Of a stretch of DNA of 64,000 nucleotides, positions 17,512 to 25,600 are shown one piece after another; position 1 is the first letter of the stretch, and each line of letters begins with the position of its first letter. Below the pieces are notes generated by a model. The model did no database searches. It was given only the letters and a program-made list of their open reading frames with translations, and was not told the origin of the DNA. The position numbers were made by a program, and so were the translations under genes. Source of the stretch: Blastomonas sp. (lineage in GTDB: Bacteria; Pseudomonadota; Alphaproteobacteria; Sphingomonadales; Sphingomonadaceae); NCBI RefSeq assembly GCF_030373265.1, contig NZ_JAUCZC010000003.1:124001-188000 (forward strand), given 5' to 3'.

Positions 17512-17730
17512 ATGATCAGACACGGCGAAGAAGTTGAGATGAGTACGGAAGAAGCCAGTGGAGGTCAGAAGCGGGGGATTGTCCGGTATGTGCTGATCAT
17601 CTCGACGTTGCTGGCCATCATCGCGCTCAGCATCATCTGGATGACGGGCGCCGCGACAGGCCCGGAAAACCCGACCCCCAATCCGGAAGAATCGATTTCA
17701 GAGCCGACGGTCGCACCCGAAGGCACCTGA
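17512..17730 (+). CDS. Small single-span membrane protein
   Basis: A 72-residue protein with one hydrophobic helix (VLIISTLLAIIALSIIWMTG, about 27-46), a charged N-terminus and an acidic, Pro-rich tail. AGAGGAGG lies seven bases before ATG 17512, which supports that start over ATG 17539. A strong hairpin terminator follows the stop. No family recognised. Confidence 0.7.
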   Translation: MIRHGEEVEMSTEEASGGQKRGIVRYVLIISTLLAIIALSIIWMTGAATGPENPTPNPEESISEPTVAPEGT

Positions 17731-17761
17731 GTTCGCCTGCGCTCCCGGCGCGGATGAAATC

Positions 17762-17798
17762 AAACGGCGCTTGCCCTCTCAGCGGGCGAGCGCCGTTT
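17762..17798 (+). terminator. Terminator hairpin shared with the convergent gene end
   Basis: AAACGGCGCTTGCCC pairs with GGGCGAGCGCCGTTT (15 bp, one G-T) and is followed by CTGTTT on the plus strand. The right arm is also the last codons of the convergent gene at 17779. Confidence 0.65.
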
Positions 17799-18786
17799 CT
17801 GTTTCCTGCATCAGCGTGGCGATGATATCCGCGACGCTCTCCTCGGCGGTGACCATGCCGACCGACTGGCCTGCCATCAGCGATCCGTTCTCGACATCGC
17901 CATCGATCACCGCGCGACGCAGCGCGCCAGCCCAGTAATGCTCGATCTGCAGCTGCGCCTCGGACATGTCGATGCCGCCTGCATCGAGCAGGGCTGCGAC
18001 CTCGCGCTGCTTGGCGGTGAACTCCTCGGTGCCCTTGTTCTTGAGCGCGCGCACCGGGATCACGGGCAGGCGCGGATCGACCTGGACGCTGGCGATGGCA
18101 TCGCGCGCATTGCCGCGCAGGAACGCCTTTTTGAACGCGGGATGCGCGATCGATTCATGCGCGCAGACAAACCGCGTGCCCAGCTGCACGCCAGCCGCCC
18201 CCATTTCGAGATAGCCCGCGATCGCGCTGCCGCGGCCGATGCCGCCGGCGACGAACACCGGAATGTCGGCGGCCACTTCGGGGAGAATCTCCTGCGCCAG
18301 CACGCTGGTCGAGACCGGCCCGATATGGCCGCCCGCCTCCATGCCCTCGATCACCAGCGCATCGACGCCCGAACGGATGAACTTCTTCGCCAGCGCCAGC
18401 GCGGGCGCAAAACAGATGACCTGGGCGCCGCCAGCCTTGATCGCCTCGATGCTGCCCTTGGGCGGAAGGCCGCCCGCCAGCACGATGTGCGTGACCTGGT
18501 GCGCGGCGCACACCGCGATCAGATCCATCAGCTGCGGGTGCATGGTGATCAGGTTGACCCCGAACGGCTTGGTGGCGAGCTTTTTGGTCGCGGCGATCTC
18601 GGCGTCGAGCAAAGCCGGTGTCATCGCCCCGCACGCGATCACGCCGAAGCCGCCCGCATTGGAGATGGCCGAGACCAGATTGCGCTCGGACACCCAGCTC
18701 ATCGCCCCGCACAGGATCGCGGTCTCGCTGCCCAGAAACGCGGTGCCCCGCGCCATGGCAGTGTCGGTGAGGGGGTGGTTGGTCAT
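17779..18786 (-). CDS. Nitronate monooxygenase-family flavoprotein
   Basis: A 335-residue FMN-binding TIM-barrel oxidoreductase of the 2-nitropropane dioxygenase/NMO family. The flavin and phosphate loops are visible in ILCGAMSWVSERNLVSAISNAGGFG, GVDALVIEGMEAGGHIG and VFVAGGIGRGSAIAGYLEMGAAGVQLGTRF. Members oxidise alkyl nitronates, and related ones act as enoyl or quinone reductases. I start at ATG 18786; the longer track start reads through an intergenic palindrome. It follows lysC on the same strand, separated by that palindrome. Confidence 0.88.
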   Translation of the reverse strand: MTNHPLTDTAMARGTAFLGSETAILCGAMSWVSERNLVSAISNAGGFGVIACGAMTPALLDAEIAATKKLATKPFGVNLITMHPQLMDLIAVCAAHQVTHIVLAGGLPPKGSIEAIKAGGAQVICFAPALALAKKFIRSGVDALVIEGMEAGGHIGPVSTSVLAQEILPEVAADIPVFVAGGIGRGSAIAGYLEMGAAGVQLGTRFVCAHESIAHPAFKKAFLRGNARDAIASVQVDPRLPVIPVRALKNKGTEEFTAKQREVAALLDAGGIDMSEAQLQIEHYWAGALRRAVIDGDVENGSLMAGQSVGMVTAEESVADIIATLMQETETALAR

Positions 18787-18800
18787 CGCGATTTCCTCAA

Positions 18801-18895
18801 AAGAGCCCCTCCCCTTCAGGGGAGGGGAAGGGGGTGGGGGCGAATGCAAAACCTTGCCCCACCCCAACCCCTCCCCTGAAGGGGAGGGGCTTTAA
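18801..18895. repeat. Paired REP-like palindromes forming a large inverted repeat
   Basis: CCCCTCCCCTTCAGGGGAGGGG and CCCCTCCCCTGAAGGGGAGGGG are inverted copies, with flanks AAGAG...GGGGGTGGGG and CCCCACCCC...CTTTAA. The element fills the lysC to NMO gap and may act as a terminator after lysC. Confidence 0.7.
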
Positions 18896-18899
18896 GCGG

Positions 18900-20162
18900 T
18901 CAAGCCTCGACCGCATCCAGCCCATAGGCCGTGTGCAGCACGCGCACCGCCAGCTCGGTATAATCCTCTTCGATCAGCACGCTGACCTTGATCTCGCTGG
19001 TCGAGATCGCAACAATGTTGACGCCGCGATCGGCGAGCGCCTTGAACATCGTCGCGGCAACACCCGCATGGCTCTTCATGCCGACGCCGACCACGGAGAT
19101 CTTGGCGACGTTGGTATCCGGGATGATGCGGTTGAACCCGATCTCGCTTTTTGCCGCCTCAAGCAGGTCGAGCGAGCGCGCCAGATCAGCCGCGGGGACG
19201 GTGAAGGTCACGTCGGTCTCGCCCTTGTCGCGGCCCACGTTCTGGATAATCATGTCGACGTTGATCGCCGCCTCGGCAAGGGGGCCAAAGATGTTGGCCA
19301 CCGCGCCCGGCTTGTCGGGCACGCGGGTCAGCGTGATCTTGGCTTCGTTCTTGTCGTGCGCAATGCCGGTGATCAGCTGGCGTTCCATGTCCATTCCTTC
19401 CAGTTCTTCATCGCTCACGATCATCGTGCCGGGGATCGTATCGGCTGCGGGTGCATCATCGTCGATGAACGAGGAGAGAACCTGAACGCGCACGCCTTCC
19501 TTCATCGCAAGGCCGACAGAACGCGTCTGCAGCACCTTGGCGCCGACGCTCGCGAGCTCGAGCATTTCCTCGTAGGTCACATGGCGCAATTTGCGCGCCT
19601 TGGCGACGATCCGCGGGTCGGTGGTGTAGACCCCATCGACATCGGTGTAGATATCGCAGCGATCGGCCTTGACCGCCGCTGCCACCGCGACCGCCGAGGT
19701 GTCCGATCCGCCGCGACCCAGCGTGGTGATGCGCCCGGCCTCGCTGACGCCCTGGAAGCCCGGGATGACCGCAATGACGCCCTTCTGCATCTCGGCGATC
19801 AGCGCATCGGCATCGATCGTCTCGACCCGCGCCTTGGCATGCGCCTCGACGGTGCGGATCGGCAATTGCCAGCCCAGCCAGCTGCGTGCCTGCGCACCCA
19901 GCGCCTGCAGCGCGATCGCCAGCAGCCCGCTGGTGACCTGCTCGCCGCTGGCGACGACGACGTCGTATTCTGCCGGATCGTACAGCGGGTTGGCCTCGCG
20001 GCAGAAATTGACCAGCCGGTCGGTCTCGCCCGCCATGGCCGAGACGACAACAGCGACCTCGTGCCCGGCGTCCTGCTGACGCTTGACGATCCGCGCCACC
20101 CGGCGGATGCGCTCTGTCCCGGCCATCGATGTGCCGCCGAATTTCATGACGATCCGTGCCAT
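18900..20162 (-). CDS. lysC: Aspartate kinase
   Basis: A 420-residue aspartokinase that phosphorylates aspartate, the entry to lysine, threonine and methionine synthesis and to diaminopimelate. It starts MARIVMKFGGTSMAG, the kinase signature, and has the GRGGSDTSAVAVAAA and DVDGVYTTDPR motifs. Two C-terminal ACT domains (about 265-420; VGVGMKSHAGVAATMFKALADRGVNI) imply feedback control by end-product amino acids. Length fits the family. It is divergent from ubiG across 69 bases. Confidence 0.96.
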   Translation of the reverse strand: MARIVMKFGGTSMAGTERIRRVARIVKRQQDAGHEVAVVVSAMAGETDRLVNFCREANPLYDPAEYDVVVASGEQVTSGLLAIALQALGAQARSWLGWQLPIRTVEAHAKARVETIDADALIAEMQKGVIAVIPGFQGVSEAGRITTLGRGGSDTSAVAVAAAVKADRCDIYTDVDGVYTTDPRIVAKARKLRHVTYEEMLELASVGAKVLQTRSVGLAMKEGVRVQVLSSFIDDDAPAADTIPGTMIVSDEELEGMDMERQLITGIAHDKNEAKITLTRVPDKPGAVANIFGPLAEAAINVDMIIQNVGRDKGETDVTFTVPAADLARSLDLLEAAKSEIGFNRIIPDTNVAKISVVGVGMKSHAGVAATMFKALADRGVNIVAISTSEIKVSVLIEEDYTELAVRVLHTAYGLDAVEA

Positions 20163-20231
20163 TGCCCGTTCGTACTTTCCCTTATGCGAAGTTCGCCCCT
20201 ATAGTCGGGCGCTGCATAGAGAGGCCCCAAG

Positions 20232-20981
20232 ATGAACGCAAGCACCGGAACCGCAGAAGCCCGTAACGGAACCATCGATCCCAAAGAGGCGGCGCATTTC
20301 GGGCGGCTGGCGGCGGAATGGTGGGACCCGAAGGGCGAATCGGCGATGCTGCACCGGCTGAACCCGGTGCGGCTGGCCTATATCCGCAACGCCATCGACC
20401 ATCACTGGCCCGATGCCGGCGCGGCGCGGAAACCTCTGGCAGGCAAAACCGCGATCGATGTCGGTTGCGGTGCGGGCCTGCTCGCCGAACCGCTCGCCCG
20501 GCTGGGCGCGAGCGTCACCGGACTGGATGCAGCGTCGGAAAACGTCGCAGTCGCGAGCGCACACGCAGACGCGGTTGGACTGCAGATCGACTATCGCTGC
20601 GCCGATATCGAGACGTTGGAGGGCGAGACCTTCGACCTCGTCACCTCGATGGAGGTGATCGAGCATGTCACCGATCCGGCAGCGTTCATCGCTGCGCTGG
20701 AACGCGTGCTGGCACCGGGCGGGCTGATGCTGCTGTCCACGCCCAACCGCACCACGCTGTCGCGGATCATGCTGGTCGAGACTGCAGAACGCATCGGCCA
20801 AGTGCCGCGCGGCACGCACGACTGGCACAAGTTCCTGACACCCGAAGACCTGACCGCCCATTTGCACGCGGCCGGGCTGACCGTGCGCGACACCCGCGGC
20901 ATCGCGTGGGATCCGCTCAAGGGGCTGCACCTCAGCGACAATCTGGCGCTCAATTATCTGATGGCGGTGGTGCGGGAATGA
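20232..20981 (+). CDS. ubiG: Ubiquinone biosynthesis O-methyltransferase
   Basis: A 249-residue class I SAM-dependent methyltransferase that performs the O-methylations in ubiquinone synthesis. The N-terminal FGRLAAEWWDPKGESAMLHRLNPVRLAYI, SAM motif I DVGCGAGLLAEPLARLGASVTGLD, and the C-terminal GTHDWHKFLTPEDLTAHL and GIAWDPLKGLHLSDNLALNYL are characteristic of UbiG. The stop is one base away from the convergent parE stop. Confidence 0.95.
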   Translation: MNASTGTAEARNGTIDPKEAAHFGRLAAEWWDPKGESAMLHRLNPVRLAYIRNAIDHHWPDAGAARKPLAGKTAIDVGCGAGLLAEPLARLGASVTGLDAASENVAVASAHADAVGLQIDYRCADIETLEGETFDLVTSMEVIEHVTDPAAFIAALERVLAPGGLMLLSTPNRTTLSRIMLVETAERIGQVPRGTHDWHKFLTPEDLTAHLHAAGLTVRDTRGIAWDPLKGLHLSDNLALNYLMAVVRE

Positions 20982-20982
20982 T

Positions 20983-21273
20983 TCAGAGCTGGCCTGCCGC
21001 ATTCATCCGCTGATGCAGGATTCGCACGACGGAAATGCCGGTATTAGTTTCACGGAAGTAAATGACGTGCCGTCCAACGCCCTGGCGGCGATAACCCTGC
21101 CGGATTGCATCGCATGTTGGCGCTCTGAGCGGCGCGTTTGCCAGAACGGTACAGGCCTGCTCGATGAAGTCGGTATAATCCGTAGCCTGCGCCAGGCCCC
21201 ATTGGGCCACGGTGTAATCGAAAATGCTGTCGAGATCGCGCTGTGCCGCCGGGGTCAGGCGATATTCAGCCAT
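20983..21273 (-). CDS. parE: ParE/RelE-family toxin
   Basis: A 96-residue ParE-like toxin. The sequence [26 protein letters not shown] and GVGRHVIYFRE...ISVVRILHQRMN match the family's helix-hairpin start and basic strand end. ParE toxins inhibit DNA gyrase, though related RelE proteins cleave mRNA. It overlaps the upstream antitoxin gene by eight bases, the usual type II toxin-antitoxin layout. Confidence 0.92.
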   Translation of the reverse strand: MAEYRLTPAAQRDLDSIFDYTVAQWGLAQATDYTDFIEQACTVLANAPLRAPTCDAIRQGYRRQGVGRHVIYFRETNTGISVVRILHQRMNAAGQL

Positions 21274-21511
21274 GCTGCTTTAGTTTGCGCTGCTTGAAGG
21301 CGGCAAAATCGAAAGCTTCCGGTTCGCCGCTCCGTTCGCCTTCGATCAGCGCAGCGCGGATGGTTTCGATTTCGAGATGGCGCACTTGCGCCTGGCGAAT
21401 GAGATCGCGGATCGCCTCGCTATCGTTGGTATAGTTTCCCGATGAAATCTGCTCGGCAATCCAGTCGTCTTGCTGTGTGGTCAGGGTTATCGTTTTGCGG
21501 ATCGTGGCCAT
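21266..21511 (-). CDS. parD: ParD-family antitoxin
   Basis: An 81-residue antitoxin with a ribbon-helix-helix DNA-binding N-terminus (RKTITLTTQQDDWIAEQISSGNYTNDSEAIRDLIRQAQ) and an acidic tail that would bind ParE. It is first in the two-gene operon and would also be its autorepressor. The pair lies between ubiG and dnaB. Confidence 0.92.
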   Translation of the reverse strand: MATIRKTITLTTQQDDWIAEQISSGNYTNDSEAIRDLIRQAQVRHLEIETIRAALIEGERSGEPEAFDFAAFKQRKLKQHG

Positions 21512-21583
21512 CTGCTGTCATCCACCAAAGATCGTCATACTATTGGTGCGCTATAGCAGATTGGGCGGTTGGGCGCCAGCGAC

Positions 21584-23134
21584 CTACTCCTCGTAGCCCC
21601 CCGCCATATAGTCCTCGCGTGCCAGATCGCTAAACTTGGTGAACTCGCTTTCGAAGCGCAGCTGGACGTTGCCGGTGGAGCCGTGGCGCTGCTTGGCGAT
21701 CACCACCGTTGCCTTGCCCTGAACCTTCAGGTGCTTTTCCATCCACGCGCCGTATTTCTCGGCCTCTTCCGAGGTGCTGTTCTCGTCGGGTACCGTCGGC
21801 TGCAGCGCCTGGTGGTAATATTCGTCGCGATAGATGAACATCACGATATCAGCGTCCTGCTCGATCGAGCCGGATTCGCGCAGATCCGATAGCTGCGGGC
21901 GCTTGTCTTCGCGGCTTTCGACCGCGCGGCTGAGCTGCGACAGTGCCATCACCGGGAGCTGGAGCTCTTTGGCGAGCGTCTTGAGCCCGCGGCTGATCTC
22001 CGAGATTTCGTTGACTCGGCCCTCGTTGCGCCCCGTGCCCTGCAACAGCTGGAGATAATCGACGACGATGAAGCCGATGTCGTGCTTGCGCTTGAGGCGG
22101 CGCGCGCGGGCGCGCAGCGCTGCAATCGTCAGGCCCGGCGTATCGTCGATGAACAACGGCAGGTCCTCGAGCTCCTGCGAGGCGGTGACCAGCCGCTGGA
22201 ACTCGTTGCGCGCGATCTGGCCCATGCGCAGCTTCTCCGAGCTGATCCGCGATTGCTCGGCCAGGATACGCGTCGCCAGCTGGTCGGAGGACATTTCGAG
22301 GCTGAAGAACGCGGTCTTGGCGCCGACATTCTTGTCGTCCTCGATCCCTGCGGCCTTGTCGAGCCGCCAGCGCGCCGCGGCATTGAACGCGATGTTGGTG
22401 GCGAGCGAGGTCTTGCCCATCCCTGGACGTCCGGCGAGGATCAGCAGATCGGACGGATGCAGACCACCGATCTTGGCGTTGAGGTCGGTCAGGCCGGTGG
22501 TGACGCCCGAGACATGGCCGCCGCTGTTGAGCGCCTTTTCGACCATGCTCAAGGCGGTTCTGGTCGCGACGTTGAAGTGCACCGCACCGCCGCCTTCGCC
22601 CTCGCCCTGCGCGACGTTGTAGAGCGCCGCTTCGGCCTGCTCGATCTGGCCCATCGGATCGACGGTGTCCGAGGTGTCCATGGCCTTGTCGACCAGGGTC
22701 CGCCCGACCTGGATCAGCTCGCGCAGCAGCGCGAGATTGTAGATCTGGTCGGCAAAGTCGCGTGCGCCGATCAGCCCGCCGGCATCGCCTGTGAGCCGTG
22801 CCAGATAGCGCATGCCGCCCAATTCGGCGAGGCCAGCGTCCTTCTCGAAGAACGGCTTGAGCGTCACCGGGGTAACGGTGACGTTCTTGTCGATCAGCCG
22901 CATGATCTGCGCATACAGCCGCTGGTGGACGCTCTCGAAGAAATGCTCCGCCTTGAGCCGCGCGCTAACCTCTTCGGCGATTCGGTTGTCGATCAGCAGA
23001 GCGCCCAGAAACGCGGCCTCTGCCTCGATGTTGCGGGGCAGCTTGGCCTCGGGCGTATCGCGCGCCAAGGGCGCGGCGATCTGCGGCGGGAGCACAGGCG
23101 AGGGAGCGGACTGGATAAGCGTGTCTTCAGGCAT
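21584..23134 (-). CDS. dnaB: Replicative DNA helicase
   Basis: A 516-residue DnaB, the ring helicase that unwinds DNA at the replication fork. The N-terminal domain begins after a short tail with PRNIEAEAAFLGALLIDNR. The RecA-like motor has Walker A GRPGMGKTSLA, FFSLEMSSDQLATR, Walker B IGFIVVDYLQLLQG, LSQLSRAVESREDKRPQLSDLRESGSIEQDAD and the end KQRHGSTGNVQLRFE. No intein is present. I start at ATG 23134; the 214 extra residues in the track are antisense to the next gene. Confidence 0.96.
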   Translation of the reverse strand: MPEDTLIQSAPSPVLPPQIAAPLARDTPEAKLPRNIEAEAAFLGALLIDNRIAEEVSARLKAEHFFESVHQRLYAQIMRLIDKNVTVTPVTLKPFFEKDAGLAELGGMRYLARLTGDAGGLIGARDFADQIYNLALLRELIQVGRTLVDKAMDTSDTVDPMGQIEQAEAALYNVAQGEGEGGGAVHFNVATRTALSMVEKALNSGGHVSGVTTGLTDLNAKIGGLHPSDLLILAGRPGMGKTSLATNIAFNAAARWRLDKAAGIEDDKNVGAKTAFFSLEMSSDQLATRILAEQSRISSEKLRMGQIARNEFQRLVTASQELEDLPLFIDDTPGLTIAALRARARRLKRKHDIGFIVVDYLQLLQGTGRNEGRVNEISEISRGLKTLAKELQLPVMALSQLSRAVESREDKRPQLSDLRESGSIEQDADIVMFIYRDEYYHQALQPTVPDENSTSEEAEKYGAWMEKHLKVQGKATVVIAKQRHGSTGNVQLRFESEFTKFSDLAREDYMAGGYEE

Positions 23135-23272
23135 CCGGCCATATTCGACGCGGACGCTGTGGCGCGCAAGGCACTGCGGGCAATAATCGTGTGGACAAGG
23201 CCGGGGACATCCAGGAACGCCGGTTTTTCCGCTTGCCCAGCCCGGATGCATAGGCGAAAGACTTGCCCTCAT

Positions 23273-23755
23273 ATGTCCGATCCCCGCATCATCCACGTCG
23301 AGCTCGACGAGCAGACCATCCTGTGGCGCAACGCGGATATCGAGCAGGAACGGCGGATCGCCATCTTCGATCTGATCGAGGACAATTTCTTCAAGCCGCT
23401 GAAGGACTATCCTGACGGCTATGCAGGTCCCTTCCGGTTGAGCCTTGCGGTGTTTGAAGGGCGCCTTGCGATCACCATCGCGCGCGAGGACAGCACCCAT
23501 CTGGAAACGCTGGTGCTGGCGCTGGGACGCTTCCGCCGCCCGATCCGCGAATATTTCGCGATCTGCGACAGCTATTACCAGGCGATCCGCAAGGCGACCG
23601 CTCAGGAGATCGAGACGATCGACATGGCGCGGCGCGGTGTGCACAACGAAGCCGCCGAACTGCTGGTCGAACGGCTGCAGGACAAGATCGAGATCGATTT
23701 TCCCACCGCTCGGCGGCTGTTCACGCTGATCTGCGTGCTGCACATCAAGGGCTGA
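23273..23755 (+). CDS. UPF0262 family protein
   Basis: A 160-residue protein of the conserved alphaproteobacterial family UPF0262. It begins MSDPRIIHVELDE and contains NADIEQERRIAIFDLIEDNFF, IAREDSTHLETLVLALGRFRRPIREYF and the closing FTLICVLHIKG. The function is unknown. It is divergent from dnaB and 11 bases ahead of the GH25-like gene. Confidence 0.9.
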   Translation: MSDPRIIHVELDEQTILWRNADIEQERRIAIFDLIEDNFFKPLKDYPDGYAGPFRLSLAVFEGRLAITIAREDSTHLETLVLALGRFRRPIREYFAICDSYYQAIRKATAQEIETIDMARRGVHNEAAELLVERLQDKIEIDFPTARRLFTLICVLHIKG

Positions 23756-23766
23756 CCAGAGCAGCC

Positions 23767-24459
23767 ATGCGGACATCGACCCTGAAACGCTGGACCATCG
23801 GCCTTTTGCTGCTTGCCCTGTTGCTGGCGGTGCTGGGCGGGCTGATCTGGGGCGGAATCACCGGCTGGGCGCCGTCGCGCAAGGATTACCCGGTGCAGGG
23901 CCTGTATGTCAGCGCCGCCGATGGCGATCTGGCCTGGCCGACATTGGCAGCAATGGGCGCAGATTTCGCCTATATCCGCGCCAGTGCAGGTGGCGCAGCC
24001 CGCGATCGGCGCTTTGCCGACAATATCGAGGGCGCTCGCGCCACCGGCATGCGCTATGGCGCGGTGCACGAGTTCAGCCTGTGTGCGGGCGAAGCACAGC
24101 AGGCAGAACTGTTCATCACCACCGTGCCGCGTGATCCGGAAATGCTGCCCCCGGTGGTCAGTCTCGATCTCAACGAGAGCTGCGCCACGCGCCCCAACCG
24201 CGCAATGCTGCTGGGCGAGCTCAACACCTTTTTGAACCAGATCGAGAGCCATGCTGGCAAACCTGCGCTACTGAGGATTTCCGCCGCGTTCGAAAGCGCC
24301 TATGAGATCAGCGACGGCCTGTCGCGCACGGTCTGGCTGATCGGCGATTTCGTGCCGCCCGATTATGCCGCCAAGCGCTGGGTGATGTGGCAGTCGAGCA
24401 GCTTTTACCGGATCAATGGCGCGCCCGATGGCGTGCGCTGGAATGTGGTGCAACCATGA
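23767..24459 (+). CDS. GH25 lysozyme-fold protein with altered active site
   Basis: A 230-residue protein with one N-terminal membrane helix (about 9-32) and an extracytoplasmic GH25-like barrel: QGLYVSAADGDLAWPTLAAMGADFAYIRAS, DRRFADNIEGARATGMRYGAVHEF, and PPVVSLDLNES. In active GH25 muramidases the first strand is GIDVS and the acid motif DxE. Here the Asp is Tyr (GLYVS) and the Glu position is Asn (LDLN). This suggests lost or changed hydrolysis. It sits between UPF0262 and cdd, overlapping cdd by four bases. Confidence 0.78.
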   Translation: MRTSTLKRWTIGLLLLALLLAVLGGLIWGGITGWAPSRKDYPVQGLYVSAADGDLAWPTLAAMGADFAYIRASAGGAARDRRFADNIEGARATGMRYGAVHEFSLCAGEAQQAELFITTVPRDPEMLPPVVSLDLNESCATRPNRAMLLGELNTFLNQIESHAGKPALLRISAAFESAYEISDGLSRTVWLIGDFVPPDYAAKRWVMWQSSSFYRINGAPDGVRWNVVQP

Positions 24460-24902
24460 CCGATGAAACCGCGACACGCGAACTTCTGGACGCCGCGCGC
24501 GCCGCGGCGCTGACGGCCTATGCGCCCTATTCGGGCTTCCATGTCGGCGCGGCGTTCCGCTTCGATGACGGCACCATCGTCACCGGAAGCAATTTCGAGA
24601 ACGCAAGCTATGGCCTGGCGATCTGCGCAGAGACCGCAGCTGCGATCGCCGCCAATCTGCAGGGACGGCGCACCGGGCTGGTCGAGGTCGCGATCATGGG
24701 TGGCCCGCTGGCCGAGGAAGGCGCGCTTGCCCCCACGGCGGCGCCCGTCACCCCCTGCGGTCGCTGCCGCCAGGTGATGAACGAGCTTGCGCAACTGGGC
24801 GGCACCGATCCGATCGTCTATTCAGGGCATGCCACCGGCTGGATCGAACATCGGCTCTCGGTGCTCTTGCCAGCCGCGTTCGGCCCGGCCAATCTGGAGT
24901 AA
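24456..24902 (+). CDS. cdd: Cytidine deaminase
   Basis: A 148-residue zinc-dependent cytidine deaminase that converts cytidine or deoxycytidine to uridine or deoxyuridine for pyrimidine salvage. Visible features are AYAPYSGFHVGAAFRFDDG, the substrate loop NFENASYGLAICAET with zinc-ligand Cys and catalytic Glu, and PCGRCRQVM with the other two zinc cysteines. It overlaps the GH25-like gene as ATGA. dcd follows after a palindromic repeat. Confidence 0.94.
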   Translation: MTDETATRELLDAARAAALTAYAPYSGFHVGAAFRFDDGTIVTGSNFENASYGLAICAETAAAIAANLQGRRTGLVEVAIMGGPLAEEGALAPTAAPVTPCGRCRQVMNELAQLGGTDPIVYSGHATGWIEHRLSVLLPAAFGPANLE

Positions 24903-24912
24903 CACCCTAACC

Positions 24913-24984
24913 CCGTCACCCCCGCGGACGCGGGGGTCCCGCTTTGCACCCGCCAGCGGGATTCCCGCGTTCGCGGGAATGACG
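24913..24984. repeat. Composite REP-like element, mixed type (copy 2)
   Basis: GTCACCCCCGCGGACGCGGGGGT then CCCGCTTTGC...CAGCGGG and ATTCCCGCGTTCGCGGGAATGAC. Same two unit kinds as at 12893, in the opposite order. It lies between cdd and dcd. Confidence 0.78.
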
Positions 24985-25003
24985 AAACAGGAGAGATATA
25001 GAA

Positions 25004-25558
25004 GTGTCCATCCTTTCCGACAAATGGATCCGCACCCAGGCGCACGAACACGCCATGATCGAGCCGTTTGTCGAGGCCCAGCGCCGCGATGGCTGCATTT
25101 CCTATGGCCTGTCGTCGTATGGCTATGACGCGCGGGTGGCGGACGAGTTCAAGATTTTCACCAACGTCAACTCGTCGGTGGTCGATCCCAAGCAGTTCGA
25201 CCCCAACAGCTTTGTCGACCGCAAGACCGATGTCTGCATCATCCCGCCCAATTCGTTCGCGCTCGCCCGCACGGTCGAGTATTTCCGCGTGCCGCGCGAC
25301 GTGCTGGTGATCTGTCTGGGCAAATCGACCTATGCGCGCTGCGGAATCATCGTCAACGTCACCCCGCTCGAGCCAGGCTGGGAGGGGCATGTGACGCTGG
25401 AGTTCAGCAACACCACGCCGCTTCCCGCCAAGATTTACGCCAACGAAGGCGCGTGCCAATTCCTGTTTCTGCAGGGCAACGAGCCGTGCGAGACCAGCTA
25501 TGCCGACCGCGCGGGCAAATATATGGGCCAGCGCGGCGTGACGCTGCCCAAGCTTTGA
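25004..25558 (+). CDS. dcd: dCTP deaminase
   Basis: A 184-residue trimeric dCTP deaminase that makes dUTP, the precursor of dTMP. It starts at GTG 25004 with CAGGAGAGA upstream. Recognisable parts are [77 protein letters not shown] with the catalytic Glu, and the C-terminal [17 protein letters not shown]. Full length for the family. Confidence 0.95.
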   Translation: MSILSDKWIRTQAHEHAMIEPFVEAQRRDGCISYGLSSYGYDARVADEFKIFTNVNSSVVDPKQFDPNSFVDRKTDVCIIPPNSFALARTVEYFRVPRDVLVICLGKSTYARCGIIVNVTPLEPGWEGHVTLEFSNTTPLPAKIYANEGACQFLFLQGNEPCETSYADRAGKYMGQRGVTLPKL

Positions 25559-25600
25559 CTTAAGACCAACTGCAACAAGCCACGGATCAGGAGAGAGCCT

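Noticed and set aside
21584-23134. Intein in dnaB
   Set aside because: The helicase motifs are continuous and the length of 516 residues is ordinary.
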